Source: Pontibacillus chungwhensis BH030062 (GTDB lineage Bacteria; Bacillota; Bacilli; Bacillales; BH030062). From it: DNA of 64,000 bases. The notes beneath the pieces were generated by a model, which ran no database searches, was not told the DNA's origin, and worked only from the letters and a program-made list of their open reading frames with translations. The translations under genes were made by a program, and so were the position numbers. The stretch lies in assembly GCF_000770675.1 (NCBI RefSeq), contig NZ_AVBG01000015.1, positions 1 through 64,000 on the forward strand. Direction: 5' to 3'. Every line of letters begins with the position of its first letter. Position 1 is the first letter of the stretch. Shown in pieces: positions 34,910-43,310 of this stretch.

Positions 34910-34960
34910 GGGGATTTTCAACATTTTTAGTGAAGAATTTTATTAAAGGGGTCGAGAAAA

Positions 34961-37105
34961 TTGAAAGAACGCATCTTCGCGCTTGATATTGGAACAAGAT
35001 CTGTCGTTGGATTACTATTAGAAAAAACAACTAATGCTTACGAAGTGATTGATCTTGTTTCAAAAGAACACGATGAACGAACAATGGTTGATGGTCAAAT
35101 CCATGATGTACGATCCGTCTCAGAAACGATCGCATCCGTTAAACATATTTTAGAGGAACAGCATGGCCCCTTACATAAAGTATGTGTAGCTGCAGCAGGC
35201 AGAGCTTTAAAAACGAAACGGACAAGTATATACCAGTCTGTAAGTGGACAGCCCATTATCGATGATGAAGATGTAACTCATTTAGAATTAAGTGCTGTGC
35301 AACAGGCCCAATATGAATTAGCGGTAGAAGAAGCCGAAATGCAAAGTACTCATTACTATTGTGTAGGGTATTCCGTCTTACGCTATCATCTAGATGGACA
35401 AGAATTGGGTTCTCTAATTGATCAGCAAGGTGAACAAGTAACGGTAGAAGTTATTGCGACATTTTTACCTAAAGTTGTTGTCGAATCATTAATTGCGGCT
35501 TTACATAGAGCTGGTTTGGAAATGAAAGCCCTCACACTAGAGCCAATCGCGGCTATTAACGTTCTCATCCCCCCTTCAATGAGACGTTTAAACGTGGCTC
35601 TTGTGGACATTGGTGCCGGAACGAGTGATATTGCCATTACTGACTCTGGAACCGTTACAGCCTACGGGATGGTCCCTGTAGCGGGGGATGAAATTACAGA
35701 AGCCATCAGTGACCATTACTTACTTGACTTCCCTTTAGCTGAAAAAGCCAAAAAAGATATTAGCACCCAGCAAGAAACAACGATTACCGATATACTTGGA
35801 TTTGAAACGACTGTTACCTATAACGATTTAGCAGAAGCCATTGACCCTGCAATCGAAAAGCTAAGTATAGCCATACGGGATGAAATTCTTCTCTTAAATC
35901 ATAAAGCTCCAAAAGCCATAATGTTAGTTGGTGGGGGAAGCTTAACGCCAGAATTATCAAAAAGGCTCGCGAGCATGCTAGAACTTCCCGAAAACCGTGT
36001 AGCGGTTAGGGGAATTGATGCCATTCAGTCCTTAAAGAAAACGGATAATCTACCGACAGGACCAGCTTATGTTACGCCAATCGGTATAGCGATCGCATCC
36101 AATCAAAACCCAGTTCAATACATTAGTATCACCGTCAACGATCGGACGATCCGTCTCTTTGATATAAAAACGTTAACAATAGGGGATTGCCTTCTCGCCG
36201 CCGGTATTGAGATCAAAAAACTGTACGGTCGTCCGGGGATGGCCAAATTGATCTATTTAAACGGAAATCAACTTACCTTAAAAGGAGAACATGGTACAGC
36301 ACCGGTTATATTGAAAAATCAACAACCTTGTTCTCTAAGCGACACTATTCAAAACGGGGATATACTGAGTGTTACTAAAGGCGAAGATGGCACCTCTCCA
36401 GATGTCACATTAAAAGATCTCTTGGGAGAACTCCCTCATTCTACAATCACCATGAACGGGCAAAATCATCAAATCCAACCTGCCCTTCACGTAAACGGGA
36501 AGAAACAGATGCTAACCTACATTGTTCAAGATCGTGACCAGGTAGTATTAGAGACGAATCATACAGTAAGGTCTTTCCTTCAATCAATTAGCCAAGAATG
36601 GATTCTTGAAGAAACAGAACCATTTGATATCACAGTTAACACCAAAGAACATAGAATTGCTTCTCATAGAATAACGATGTTAAAAAACAAGAAAAAGGTT
36701 CACCCAGAATCTACTCTACAAGACGGAGACCAGCTGACGACGAGCAAACATTATCCTATAGAAGCACAAGTCCTTCTAAAGCACCTGAACGCACCAACAA
36801 ACCATTCTATAGAAGTGTTCTTTAACAACAGAAAACTGACCCTTCACAAGCCTATAAACATACTCACAAAAAACGAGGAGCCTCTTAAGACTAGTGACCT
36901 TATCTATCCAGGGCAAAACTTAGAGTTAAAAGAAACTAATTCCTTGAACTTTATCTTTCAAGATGTATTTCGCCATGTGGATATCGATCTAACACAAGGA
37001 AGAAACTTTAAAATATATCGAAATGAACAAGAAGCCACCTTCTTTGAACCCATCCATTCTGGTGATCGACTCGAATTACAGTGGCTTAAGGAAGTAAAGA
37101 ATTGA
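34961..37105 (+). CDS. FtsA-like actin-fold ATPase with C-terminal tandem repeats
   Basis: The 714-residue protein starts with an FtsA/PilM-like actin fold (1 to about 385): phosphate loop 1 FALDIGTRSVVGLLL, phosphate loop 2 VALVDIGAGTSDIAIT and adenosine motif IMLVGGGSLTPELS. The remaining 330 residues contain about five degenerate units, each a short strand (for example EVFFNNRKLTL, DITVNTKEHRI) and ending in a turn such as IQNGDILSV, LQDGDQLTT, YPGQNLEL or IHSGDRLEL. This recalls beta-grasp or SLBB-like folds; that fold guess is mine. The start is TTG with AAAGGGGTCG upstream. It lies between aroA and ytxJ, genes that adjoin in B. subtilis. It is not canonical FtsA; its function is unknown. 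Confidence 0.8.
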   Translation: MKERIFALDIGTRSVVGLLLEKTTNAYEVIDLVSKEHDERTMVDGQIHDVRSVSETIASVKHILEEQHGPLHKVCVAAAGRALKTKRTSIYQSVSGQPIIDDEDVTHLELSAVQQAQYELAVEEAEMQSTHYYCVGYSVLRYHLDGQELGSLIDQQGEQVTVEVIATFLPKVVVESLIAALHRAGLEMKALTLEPIAAINVLIPPSMRRLNVALVDIGAGTSDIAITDSGTVTAYGMVPVAGDEITEAISDHYLLDFPLAEKAKKDISTQQETTITDILGFETTVTYNDLAEAIDPAIEKLSIAIRDEILLLNHKAPKAIMLVGGGSLTPELSKRLASMLELPENRVAVRGIDAIQSLKKTDNLPTGPAYVTPIGIAIASNQNPVQYISITVNDRTIRLFDIKTLTIGDCLLAAGIEIKKLYGRPGMAKLIYLNGNQLTLKGEHGTAPVILKNQQPCSLSDTIQNGDILSVTKGEDGTSPDVTLKDLLGELPHSTITMNGQNHQIQPALHVNGKKQMLTYIVQDRDQVVLETNHTVRSFLQSISQEWILEETEPFDITVNTKEHRIASHRITMLKNKKKVHPESTLQDGDQLTTSKHYPIEAQVLLKHLNAPTNHSIEVFFNNRKLTLHKPINILTKNEEPLKTSDLIYPGQNLELKETNSLNFIFQDVFRHVDIDLTQGRNFKIYRNEQEATFFEPIHSGDRLELQWLKEVKN

Positions 37106-37110
37106 AAAAA

Positions 37111-37144
37111 ACAAGGATGAAACCATAATGGTTTCATCCTTGTG
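37111..37144. terminator. bidirectional terminator between the FtsA-like gene and ytxJ
   Basis: A perfect 14-bp stem ACAAGGATGAAACC / GGTTTCATCCTTGT with loop ATAAT between convergent genes. Confidence 0.82.
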
Positions 37145-37181
37145 TTCGTGATAAGAGAACTTATATAATCAGTCTCTTCAT

Positions 37182-37511
37182 TTATTGATCAGCTTTTGCC
37201 AACGCCCCTTCTTTAATGTGCCAATGAGAAGTATTCCACGTTACTTTGTCTCCGTTAAATAACAAAACTTGTGGAGACTCATGCTTCACACCAAATTCTT
37301 CTGCAACTTTATTGGAGAACTCTCTTGATTCTTGTATATTTAGCATAAACATAGGAGTTTCCGTTTCTGAAGAATAGTTTTCGTATGCTTCTTTAGCCCC
37401 CGAGCTAATAGGACAAGTCAAACTATGCTTAAACAACATCACTCGTTCGTGTTGGGCTAATTTTTCTTTTAACTCATTGTAGTTCTGTAAAAGTGTTACA
37501 GCCAACGTCAA
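37182..37511 (-). CDS. ytxJ: YtxJ, bacillithiol-system thioredoxin-fold protein
   Basis: A 109-residue thioredoxin-fold protein with a single Cys in the active-site position: LFKHSLTCPISSGAKEAYE (CPIS rather than CxxC), as in the monothiol YtxJ/bacilliredoxin-like family. The cis-proline region ESPQVLLFNGDKV is visible. In B. subtilis it is the third gene of the stress-induced ytxGHJ operon. Here a hairpin terminator lies between ytxH and ytxJ (37561-37600), so YtxJ may need its own promoter or read-through. Confidence 0.92.
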   Translation of the reverse strand: MTLAVTLLQNYNELKEKLAQHERVMLFKHSLTCPISSGAKEAYENYSSETETPMFMLNIQESREFSNKVAEEFGVKHESPQVLLFNGDKVTWNTSHWHIKEGALAKADQ

Positions 37512-37560
37512 TCATCCTCCTCTATTTAAGACCCACCTCAAAAAGGGTCTTTATGACAAC

Positions 37561-37600
37561 AAAAAAGTTGCTAGTATCAATGTAGCATACTAGCAACTTT
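37561..37600 (-). terminator. terminator after ytxGH
   Basis: Minus strand: AAAGTTGCTAGTA / TACTAGCAACTTTTTT with an 11-14 nt loop, located between ytxH and ytxJ. Confidence 0.82.
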
Positions 37601-37630
37601 CCCCCAAAATTATTCGTTTAACCACCTCGT

Positions 37631-38071
37631 TTAGTAAGTGGTAGTAGTCGTCGTTGTTTCTTGTTGTCTTTCAAGCTCTTCCGCGGCCTCTTCAATTGCT
37701 TCAGCTACTTCCTCAGCAGCTTGTTCAGCTTCGTCATTTGTATTACGGAATTCGCCGACTTTCGTTTTCACTCGAGAACTAAGGTCCTGAGACTTCTCAG
37801 AAACATTTTGAGACCACTGAGAAGATGTTTCTACAGCGCGGTCTTTCCATTCTGTTCCCTTTTGGTACGCGACATCTTTCCATTCTCCGGCACGTTCACG
37901 AACGTATCCTGACTTTTGATTTAGATCATCTCTTACTTCTCTTCCAGACTTAGGAGCAAATAAAAGGGCTGCAGAAGCTCCCACAATGCCACCAATTAGT
38001 GTGCCTATCATGAAATCTTTACTGTTAATGTTTTCGTTTTGATTTTTGTTCTGGTTCTGATCTTGTGCCAT
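37631..38071 (-). CDS. ytxH: YtxH family general stress protein
   Basis: A 146-residue protein with an N-terminal Asn/Gln-rich segment, one Gly/Ala-rich membrane helix (about 22-43, IGTLIGGIVGASAALLFAP) followed by the family motif KSGREVRDDL, then amphipathic helical repeats resembling LEA-type sequences (WKDVAYQKGTEWKDRAVET) and a Thr tail. It is part of the general stress/sporulation ytxGH transcript; molecular function unknown. AGGAGGAAT precedes the ATG. Confidence 0.9.
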   Translation of the reverse strand: MAQDQNQNKNQNENINSKDFMIGTLIGGIVGASAALLFAPKSGREVRDDLNQKSGYVRERAGEWKDVAYQKGTEWKDRAVETSSQWSQNVSEKSQDLSSRVKTKVGEFRNTNDEAEQAAEEVAEAIEEAAEELERQQETTTTTTTY

Positions 38072-38097
38072 ACTCTATTCCTCCTAATAAAATAAAA

Positions 38098-38532
38098 TTA
38101 TTGTACTGCTTTTTCGTCTTGTGGTTTTTCTTTTTTCCACTTTTTATAGAGATCAATACCGACCTGACCCCACTTCATGGCCTGAGCAGCATTGTCTTTA
38201 TTCTGGTCAGCTGTATGCTTTAGATTGTTCGACATGGTGTGTAGTGATTGATTAAACTCATGAACCGAATCCCCAATCCCTTTAACACCGTCTACTAATG
38301 TATTTAATTTTTGAGTCTTTTCTCCAATATCCTCTGCTAGGTGATTGGTCTTCTGTAATAATGATGTTGTTTCAGTTGTAATGCCTTCCATTTGCTTCTC
38401 TAAGCCGCCCATTGTGGATGCAACATTTTCTAGCGTTTTACGAGCTGACTTTAAAGTTTTGGATATGTAAATAACTAAAACAGCAAATGCAATAGCGAAG
38501 ATCAGTGCTGCGATATATAGTATGATGATCAT
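38098..38532 (-). CDS. ytxG: YtxG, DUF948 membrane protein
   Basis: A 144-residue protein with an N-terminal membrane helix (IIILYIAALIFAIAFAVLVI) and a long coiled-coil region typical of DUF948 (LENVASTMGGLEKQMEGITTE; LAEDIGEKTQKLNTLVDGVK). The ATG at 38532 is chosen because AAAGGGGTGA lies upstream; the GTG five codons earlier lies inside that ribosome binding site. It is the first gene of the ytxGH transcript, with sigma-B- and sigma-H-like promoter candidates upstream. Confidence 0.9.
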   Translation of the reverse strand: MIIILYIAALIFAIAFAVLVIYISKTLKSARKTLENVASTMGGLEKQMEGITTETTSLLQKTNHLAEDIGEKTQKLNTLVDGVKGIGDSVHEFNQSLHTMSNNLKHTADQNKDNAAQAMKWGQVGIDLYKKWKKEKPQDEKAVQ

Positions 38533-38575
38533 AATCCCCTGATTCACCCCTTTAAAATGTAGTATAGTTAATCGT

Positions 38576-38601
38576 CTTCCCTTTTACTAGTTCGTATAAA
38601 C
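38576..38601 (-). promoter_or_regulatory. candidate sigma-B promoter of ytxGH
   Basis: Minus strand: GTTTAT (38601-38596) and GGGAAG (38581-38576) with a 14-bp spacer, each differing from the general-stress consensus GTTTAA / GGGWAW at one position. In B. subtilis the homologous operon is sigma-B controlled. Confidence 0.6.
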
Positions 38602-38634
38602 GTCTCGAATTACAGATTGGGATTATTTTATAGT

Positions 38635-38661
38635 ATTCTCTTTTTTTGCAGAAACTCCTGC
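38635..38661 (-). promoter_or_regulatory. candidate sigma-H promoter of ytxGH
   Basis: Minus strand: GCAGGAGTT (38661-38653) and AGAGAAT (38641-38635) with an 11-bp spacer. This matches RnAGGAWWW / RnnGAAT with one mismatch. The B. subtilis operon also has a sigma-H promoter. Confidence 0.6.
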
Positions 38662-38724
38662 AACTCATTTCTTTTTTTTAGCTAGAAATTTCTGTATCAT
38701 ATGAATAGAAAAGGAGGAATTGTT

Positions 38725-39843
38725 ATGCGCGATCCAAGACTGCAACAGCTAGCACAACAAATTATTCATTACTCTATCGATCTACAAAAAGGTGAAAAAG
38801 TACTTATAGAAAATACAGGCCTTCAACAAGAGCTGGTTTCCGCTCTTATTGAAGAAGCATATAAAGCAGAAGGTCACCCCTTTGTAAATGTGAAAGACCC
38901 AAAAGTCCAGCGTTCTCTATTAAAGAATGCATCTGAAGAACAGCTCCACTTACAAGCGGAACAAGAGGCTTCCTTCATGAGCCAAATGGATGCATATGTA
39001 GCGATTCGCTCAGGCGAGAACATCTCTGAGCTGTCCGATGTACCTGCTGAGAACATGAAACTATACAACCAGACCGTCGGACAGAAAGTACATAGAGAAA
39101 TTCGTGTTCCAAAGACGAAGTGGTGCGTGCTTCGCTACCCAAATGCTTCTATGGCTCAATTAGCAAACATGAGCACTGAGCAATTTGAAGACTTTTACTT
39201 TAATGTCTGTACTCTTGATTACAAAAAGATGGACCAAGCTATGGACTCATTAGTAAAACGTATGGAAGAAACAGACCGCGTTCGAATTACAGGGCCAAAC
39301 ACAGACTTGGAATTCTCTATTAAAGGCATTCCGAATGTTAAATGTGCCGGTCACTTAAATCTACCAGATGGAGAAGTCTACACAGCACCAGTGAAAGACT
39401 CTGTTAACGGAACCCTTCACTATAACACGCCATCTCCGTACAATGGTTTCACCTTCGAAGATGTCTTCCTTACATTTAAAGACGGAAAGATCGTTGATGC
39501 AACAGCAAACGATACGGAACGAATCAATGAAATCTTCAATACAGACGAAGGCGCTCGCTATATTGGAGAGTTTGCAATTGGTGTGAACCCTTATATTCTT
39601 CACCCAATGAAAGACATCCTCTTTGATGAGAAAATAGACGGCAGCTTCCACTTCACTCCAGGTCAGTGCTACGACGAAGCACCAAATGGTAACGACTCAG
39701 CCATTCACTGGGATATGGTTATGATTCAGCGTGCTGAGTACGGTGGTGGAGAAATTTATTTTGATGACGTGCTGATTCGTAAGGATGGAAGGTTTGTGGT
39801 TTCTGATTTAGAGGCTTTAAACCCTGAGAATTTGAAGTCGTAG
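38725..39843 (+). CDS. ampS: M29 family aminopeptidase (AmpS-like)
   Basis: Cytoplasmic metallo-aminopeptidase of the thermophilic aminopeptidase family. The predicted 372 residues are slightly shorter than typical members of about 410. Family features include the N-terminal LAQQIIHYSIDLQKGEKVLI, LPDGEVYTAPVKDSVNG (metal-ligand Glu region), GEFAIGVNP and the C-terminal NDSAIHWDMVMIQ with HWD, where His and Asp bind metal. AAAGGAGG lies seven bases before the ATG at 38725. It is divergent from ytxG and ends at a bidirectional terminator. Confidence 0.93.
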   Translation: MRDPRLQQLAQQIIHYSIDLQKGEKVLIENTGLQQELVSALIEEAYKAEGHPFVNVKDPKVQRSLLKNASEEQLHLQAEQEASFMSQMDAYVAIRSGENISELSDVPAENMKLYNQTVGQKVHREIRVPKTKWCVLRYPNASMAQLANMSTEQFEDFYFNVCTLDYKKMDQAMDSLVKRMEETDRVRITGPNTDLEFSIKGIPNVKCAGHLNLPDGEVYTAPVKDSVNGTLHYNTPSPYNGFTFEDVFLTFKDGKIVDATANDTERINEIFNTDEGARYIGEFAIGVNPYILHPMKDILFDEKIDGSFHFTPGQCYDEAPNGNDSAIHWDMVMIQRAEYGGGEIYFDDVLIRKDGRFVVSDLEALNPENLKS

Positions 39844-39910
39844 TTATTTGATTTTCATTCGAAACTACGTGAATTCGGAGAAGTAGCTCTGCATTTGTTA
39901 TGATCACCAT

Positions 39911-39943
39911 AAAAACGCGTAGGAGGCTCTCCTACGCGTTTTA
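39911..39943. terminator. bidirectional terminator between ampS and murC
   Basis: AAAACGCGTAGGAG / CTCCTACGCGTTTT with a 3-nt loop, between convergent genes. Confidence 0.88.
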
Positions 39944-39998
39944 CTAATATTTATTCTTTTCCCACCCTCTTAAATAAGGGAGCAAATTGTATTCTATA

Positions 39999-41288
39999 TT
40001 ATTCCTTCTCATATGCCTCTTGGAACTTCTGAATATCCCCAGCGCCCATGAAGATCAGCACGCTATCTCCATGCTCTTTTAAAACAGCTGTTTCATTTAA
40101 TTCCAATAGACGCGAAGCTTCAATCTTCTCCTGAAGGTCGTTAATCGATAAATTACCCGACTCTTCACGAGCAGATCCAAAGATGTCGCAAAGGTACACG
40201 AAATCAGCTTCTTTTAAGCTATCTGCGAACTCTTGCAGGAACATGCGTGTTCTTGTAAACGTGTGAGGTTGGAAGATCGCCACAACGTCCTTTTTCGGAT
40301 ATTTTTTCTTCGCTGATTCAATCGTTGCTAAGATCTCACGTGGATGGTGAGCGTAATCATCAATAACTACTTGATCATTGTGCTTCTTCTCTGTGAAGCG
40401 ACGCTTAACACCTTTAAAGTTTGAAATATGCTTAATATCATCTGAAGGAATCCCTTCATATTGGCATAGTGCAATAACTGATAGCGCATTTAATACGTGA
40501 TGATTCCCATATCCAGGGATCGTGTACGTGTTGTAATACGTGTTACGAACAAAAACGTCAAATGTTGTACCATTTTCATCTTCAGAAATATTAGAAGCCT
40601 GAAAGTCATTACTATCACCTAAGCCATAGTACACGACAGGTACTTTAGCCTGGATTTCTTGTAACTGATCATCATCGCCACATGCGATGATCCCCTTTTT
40701 CACTTGGTAAGCCATTTGCTGAAAGGCATCAACGACGTCTTCAAGGCTTGTAAAATAATCCGGATGATCAAAATCAATATTTGTCATAATCGCATAATCC
40801 GGCTCGTAAGCCAAGAAGTGCCTGCGGTATTCACAAGCTTCAAATACAAAGTACTCCCCATCTTCATGACCTACTCCTGTTCCGTCACCGATTAAGAACG
40901 ACGTAGGCTTAATGTTGCTTAATACGTGGGCAAGCAAACCTGTAGTCGAGGTCTTACCATGCGCACCTGTTACAGCAATACTTGTGTAATTCTGTAACCA
41001 TTCTCCAAGAAATTCATGATAACGGAATAAAGGCAAACCCAATTCTTCCGCTGCCTTGATTTCTTCATGATCATCTCCAAATGCATTTCCGGCAATGACC
41101 GTTAAGTTGTCTTTGATATTTTCTTTTGAAAAAGGCAGAATCGGAATGTTCTTCGCTTCAAGCACTTCTTGTGTGAAAAAACGCTTCTCAATATCAGAGC
41201 CTTGTACTTTCTCACCCGCATCATGAAGGATTTGTGCTAGTGCACTCATCCCGGTACCTTTAATACCAACAAAATGGTAAGTTGTCAT
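39999..41288 (-). CDS. murC: UDP-N-acetylmuramate--L-alanine ligase
   Basis: Adds L-alanine to UDP-MurNAc in peptidoglycan precursor synthesis. The N-terminal Rossmann segment [18 protein letters not shown], the ATP loop [19 protein letters not shown] and the middle motif [15 protein letters not shown] are visible; [21 protein letters not shown] is the C-terminal-domain start. 429 residues is normal. In B. subtilis it also follows the sftA/ytpS region. The upstream gap holds repeat copy 3, starting about 250 bp from the start codon; the 41290-41540 stretch shows no other feature I can support. Confidence 0.97.
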   Translation of the reverse strand: MTTYHFVGIKGTGMSALAQILHDAGEKVQGSDIEKRFFTQEVLEAKNIPILPFSKENIKDNLTVIAGNAFGDDHEEIKAAEELGLPLFRYHEFLGEWLQNYTSIAVTGAHGKTSTTGLLAHVLSNIKPTSFLIGDGTGVGHEDGEYFVFEACEYRRHFLAYEPDYAIMTNIDFDHPDYFTSLEDVVDAFQQMAYQVKKGIIACGDDDQLQEIQAKVPVVYYGLGDSNDFQASNISEDENGTTFDVFVRNTYYNTYTIPGYGNHHVLNALSVIALCQYEGIPSDDIKHISNFKGVKRRFTEKKHNDQVVIDDYAHHPREILATIESAKKKYPKKDVVAIFQPHTFTRTRMFLQEFADSLKEADFVYLCDIFGSAREESGNLSINDLQEKIEASRLLELNETAVLKEHGDSVLIFMGAGDIQKFQEAYEKE

Positions 41289-41540
41289 ATAGATAGAACC
41301 TCCACAAATTTACAGTCATTTCTGTTTCTTAGTATATGTATTCAAGCTCAACTTGCGCCTAATTTACTTTAACTTTTACGTCTTCACCTATTATAACAAA
41401 ACAGCGTGTAGACGTGAATCAATTCGACAAAAACCGTTAGTAAACCCCACAACGTTTCCAAGTTTTTCTCTTAGTACACATGAACCGCTTTCTTATATTC
41501 CCACCTTTAAGCCCTCACAAACCTAAACTGAGAAATAAAC

Positions 41541-42028
41541 TTGAAGACTCGAAGCTGAGAGAATGTTTCCGTTTACTTAAATTGAGTGTAAGGTGGGCCT
41601 GGAAACCACTCGCTTTCCTGTGGGGAGCTGGTGAGCCTCCTCAGCCGGCACGCCGGCTTCCGGGGTCTCACCTAGGCTCTTCTGCCCACGGGAGTCTCGC
41701 AGTTTCCAGGCCCACCTTTGCCATATAAGGATGAACGAAAACATACCATATAGTGTGACATCAGATCTCCTGAAGAACTGCGGGGCCGTTCACCTCTTTA
41801 AAGACAGAGCTTGCTCGAGGACTGCGAGACCCCCGCGGGAATAGGAGCCTATCTAGTTCCGTCTCAGAGGACCTAGCCTGCAATTTAATTAGGGAATGAC
41901 CCCGCAGAGAGCGAAAGTGAACGAGGAGACTTCCCAGCTCCCCGCAGGAAAGCGAGTTGTCCGCGAGCAAGCCTAAGCACTCATAAACGTAGGCGGCCCC
42001 CTTCCTGCTGAAATACCTCAACTTCAAG
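41541..42028. repeat. composite intergenic repeat, copy 3
   Basis: Lies between the nicotinate phosphoribosyltransferase end and murC. Hairpin A is 41590-41718 with the perfect stem AAGGTGGGCCTGGAAA / TTTCCAGGCCCACCTT. Hairpin C is about 41807-41973, with a degraded stem (GAGCTTGCTCGAGGA against TCCGCGAGCAAGCC). Outer ends TTGAAGACTCGAAGCTGAGA and, inverted, CTCAACTTCAA are well kept. Hairpin C carries a short remnant of module B1 (41857-41889). No coding potential is supported. Confidence 0.86.
41857..41889. mobile_element. remnant of module B1 in repeat copy 3
   Basis: Relative to copy 2, this copy has extra bases after CCTATCTAG: TTCCG...GAGGACCTAG and CTGCA.TTTAA.TAGGG. These match the two ends of the longer B1 insert at the same site in copy 5 (51624-51744), with the centre missing. 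It looks like an internally deleted insertion. Confidence 0.6.
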
Positions 42029-42071
42029 TGTTCTATACGAGGAGGCTTATATGGAATAGAGAAATTCAAAG

Positions 42072-42101
42072 AAAAAGACTGACAACAAAGTGTCAGTCTT
42101 C
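42072..42101 (-). terminator. terminator of the nicotinate phosphoribosyltransferase gene
   Basis: Minus strand: AAGACTGACA / TGTCAGTCTTTTTC stem, overlapping the stop codon. Confidence 0.82.
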
Positions 42102-43208
42102 AGGATTGTAATATTCAACTTTTTCTAAGCGTGGGTTCGGACGGTAACGTCTTCCTTCTTTCGCTTCAGGCTTGCCATTGATCATAACATTATCACCCGT
42201 GAAGGATGTATTCATTTTCAATAAGCTACTACCTACTCCATAAATATCTACAGGAACTTTAAGCTTCTCAAAATCACGAATGCGCTCTTCAGTGAAACCA
42301 CCGCTTACTACAATCTTCACATGCTGGAATCCTTCTGCATCTAGTGCCTTACGAAGGGCAAAGATTAACTCAGGATTCACGCCTCTTGGGTCAAATGTAC
42401 CCATAAGGTGTTGATTTCTCAGGAAATACTTATCGACAAGAGCTCGAGATGTATCTACTCGTACACCCTTTAGTTCGTCTCCGAACTCCCTTGCGACTTT
42501 AAGCGAGTCTGTAATGACGTCGTTGTTGTAGTCTACGAGTGCTGTAAGCTCATCATTAGGGAATTGCTTATGATACGCTTTAGCTGCTGCTACGATGTCA
42601 CCTTGGAACATTTGAATTAAGGCGTGAGGCATAGTTCCCATACCTTCTTTTCCCCACCATTCATTCATCGCGTGAGTCGCCTGAGCAGTTGAGCCTCCGA
42701 TATAAGCAGCGTAGCCATCTCCCGCCTGTTGGGTGTAGTGATCATCACGATCCCCCATGAAGATAACAGGCTTTTGTTTTCCTGAAGCACGCGCCGCTTT
42801 TACAACGTTATATACGTTCGTCGACACCGACGTGCGACGAGAAAGAATTCCGTCAATGATCCCCTCTAAGTACCCAAAATACTGATATGGACCTGTAATG
42901 GTTAAGACTGTTTCAAACGGCTTCACACGGTCGCCATCCCTCAAGGAATGAATCTCTAACTCTTTAGGATGGTCAGCAAATGTATGAATCAGCGCGATGG
43001 CTTCATCGGTACCACATAGTACTGCATCATCTTTCTGGAAAAACTGCATAGTAATATAGTTGTCTGGAAGTGTGCTTTCAACAATATCGCGTGTTTTTAA
43101 AAAGTAAACAGCGGAGAACCAACCCTCTCGAATACGTTCGTCAAACTTAAACGTTTGATTCGTAAGACGTTTGATTTCGCCGTTCATCTTTTTTTCAATT
43201 TCTTTCAT
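42093..43208 (-). CDS. nicotinate phosphoribosyltransferase
   Basis: Converts nicotinate and PRPP to nicotinate mononucleotide in NAD salvage. Motifs include REGWFSAVYFLKTRDIVE, FMGDRDDHYTQQAGDGYAAY, VRVDTSRALVDKYF and the phosphate-binding IVVSGGFTEERIRDF with VDIYGVGSSLL. The predicted length is 371 residues, the shorter Gram-positive form. The ATG at 43208 follows AGAGGGG; the preceding 27 in-frame codons look non-conserved. It follows sftA by about 100 bp on the same strand and ends at its own terminator next to repeat copy 3. Confidence 0.9.
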   Translation of the reverse strand: MKEIEKKMNGEIKRLTNQTFKFDERIREGWFSAVYFLKTRDIVESTLPDNYITMQFFQKDDAVLCGTDEAIALIHTFADHPKELEIHSLRDGDRVKPFETVLTITGPYQYFGYLEGIIDGILSRRTSVSTNVYNVVKAARASGKQKPVIFMGDRDDHYTQQAGDGYAAYIGGSTAQATHAMNEWWGKEGMGTMPHALIQMFQGDIVAAAKAYHKQFPNDELTALVDYNNDVITDSLKVAREFGDELKGVRVDTSRALVDKYFLRNQHLMGTFDPRGVNPELIFALRKALDAEGFQHVKIVVSGGFTEERIRDFEKLKVPVDIYGVGSSLLKMNTSFTGDNVMINGKPEAKEGRRYRPNPRLEKVEYYNPED

Positions 43209-43310
43209 AACTTTGTAACCCCTCTTATGGTCATTCTCCTCGTAAAGCATCCATCTTCTTATAGTATAAAATTCCTTGGATTTCGACAAGTTTTATATGA
43301 GATTGGGAAT

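Noticed and set aside
41480-42069. Open frames of 82 and 102 codons in repeat copy 3
   Set aside because: Repeat-derived; no independent coding evidence.
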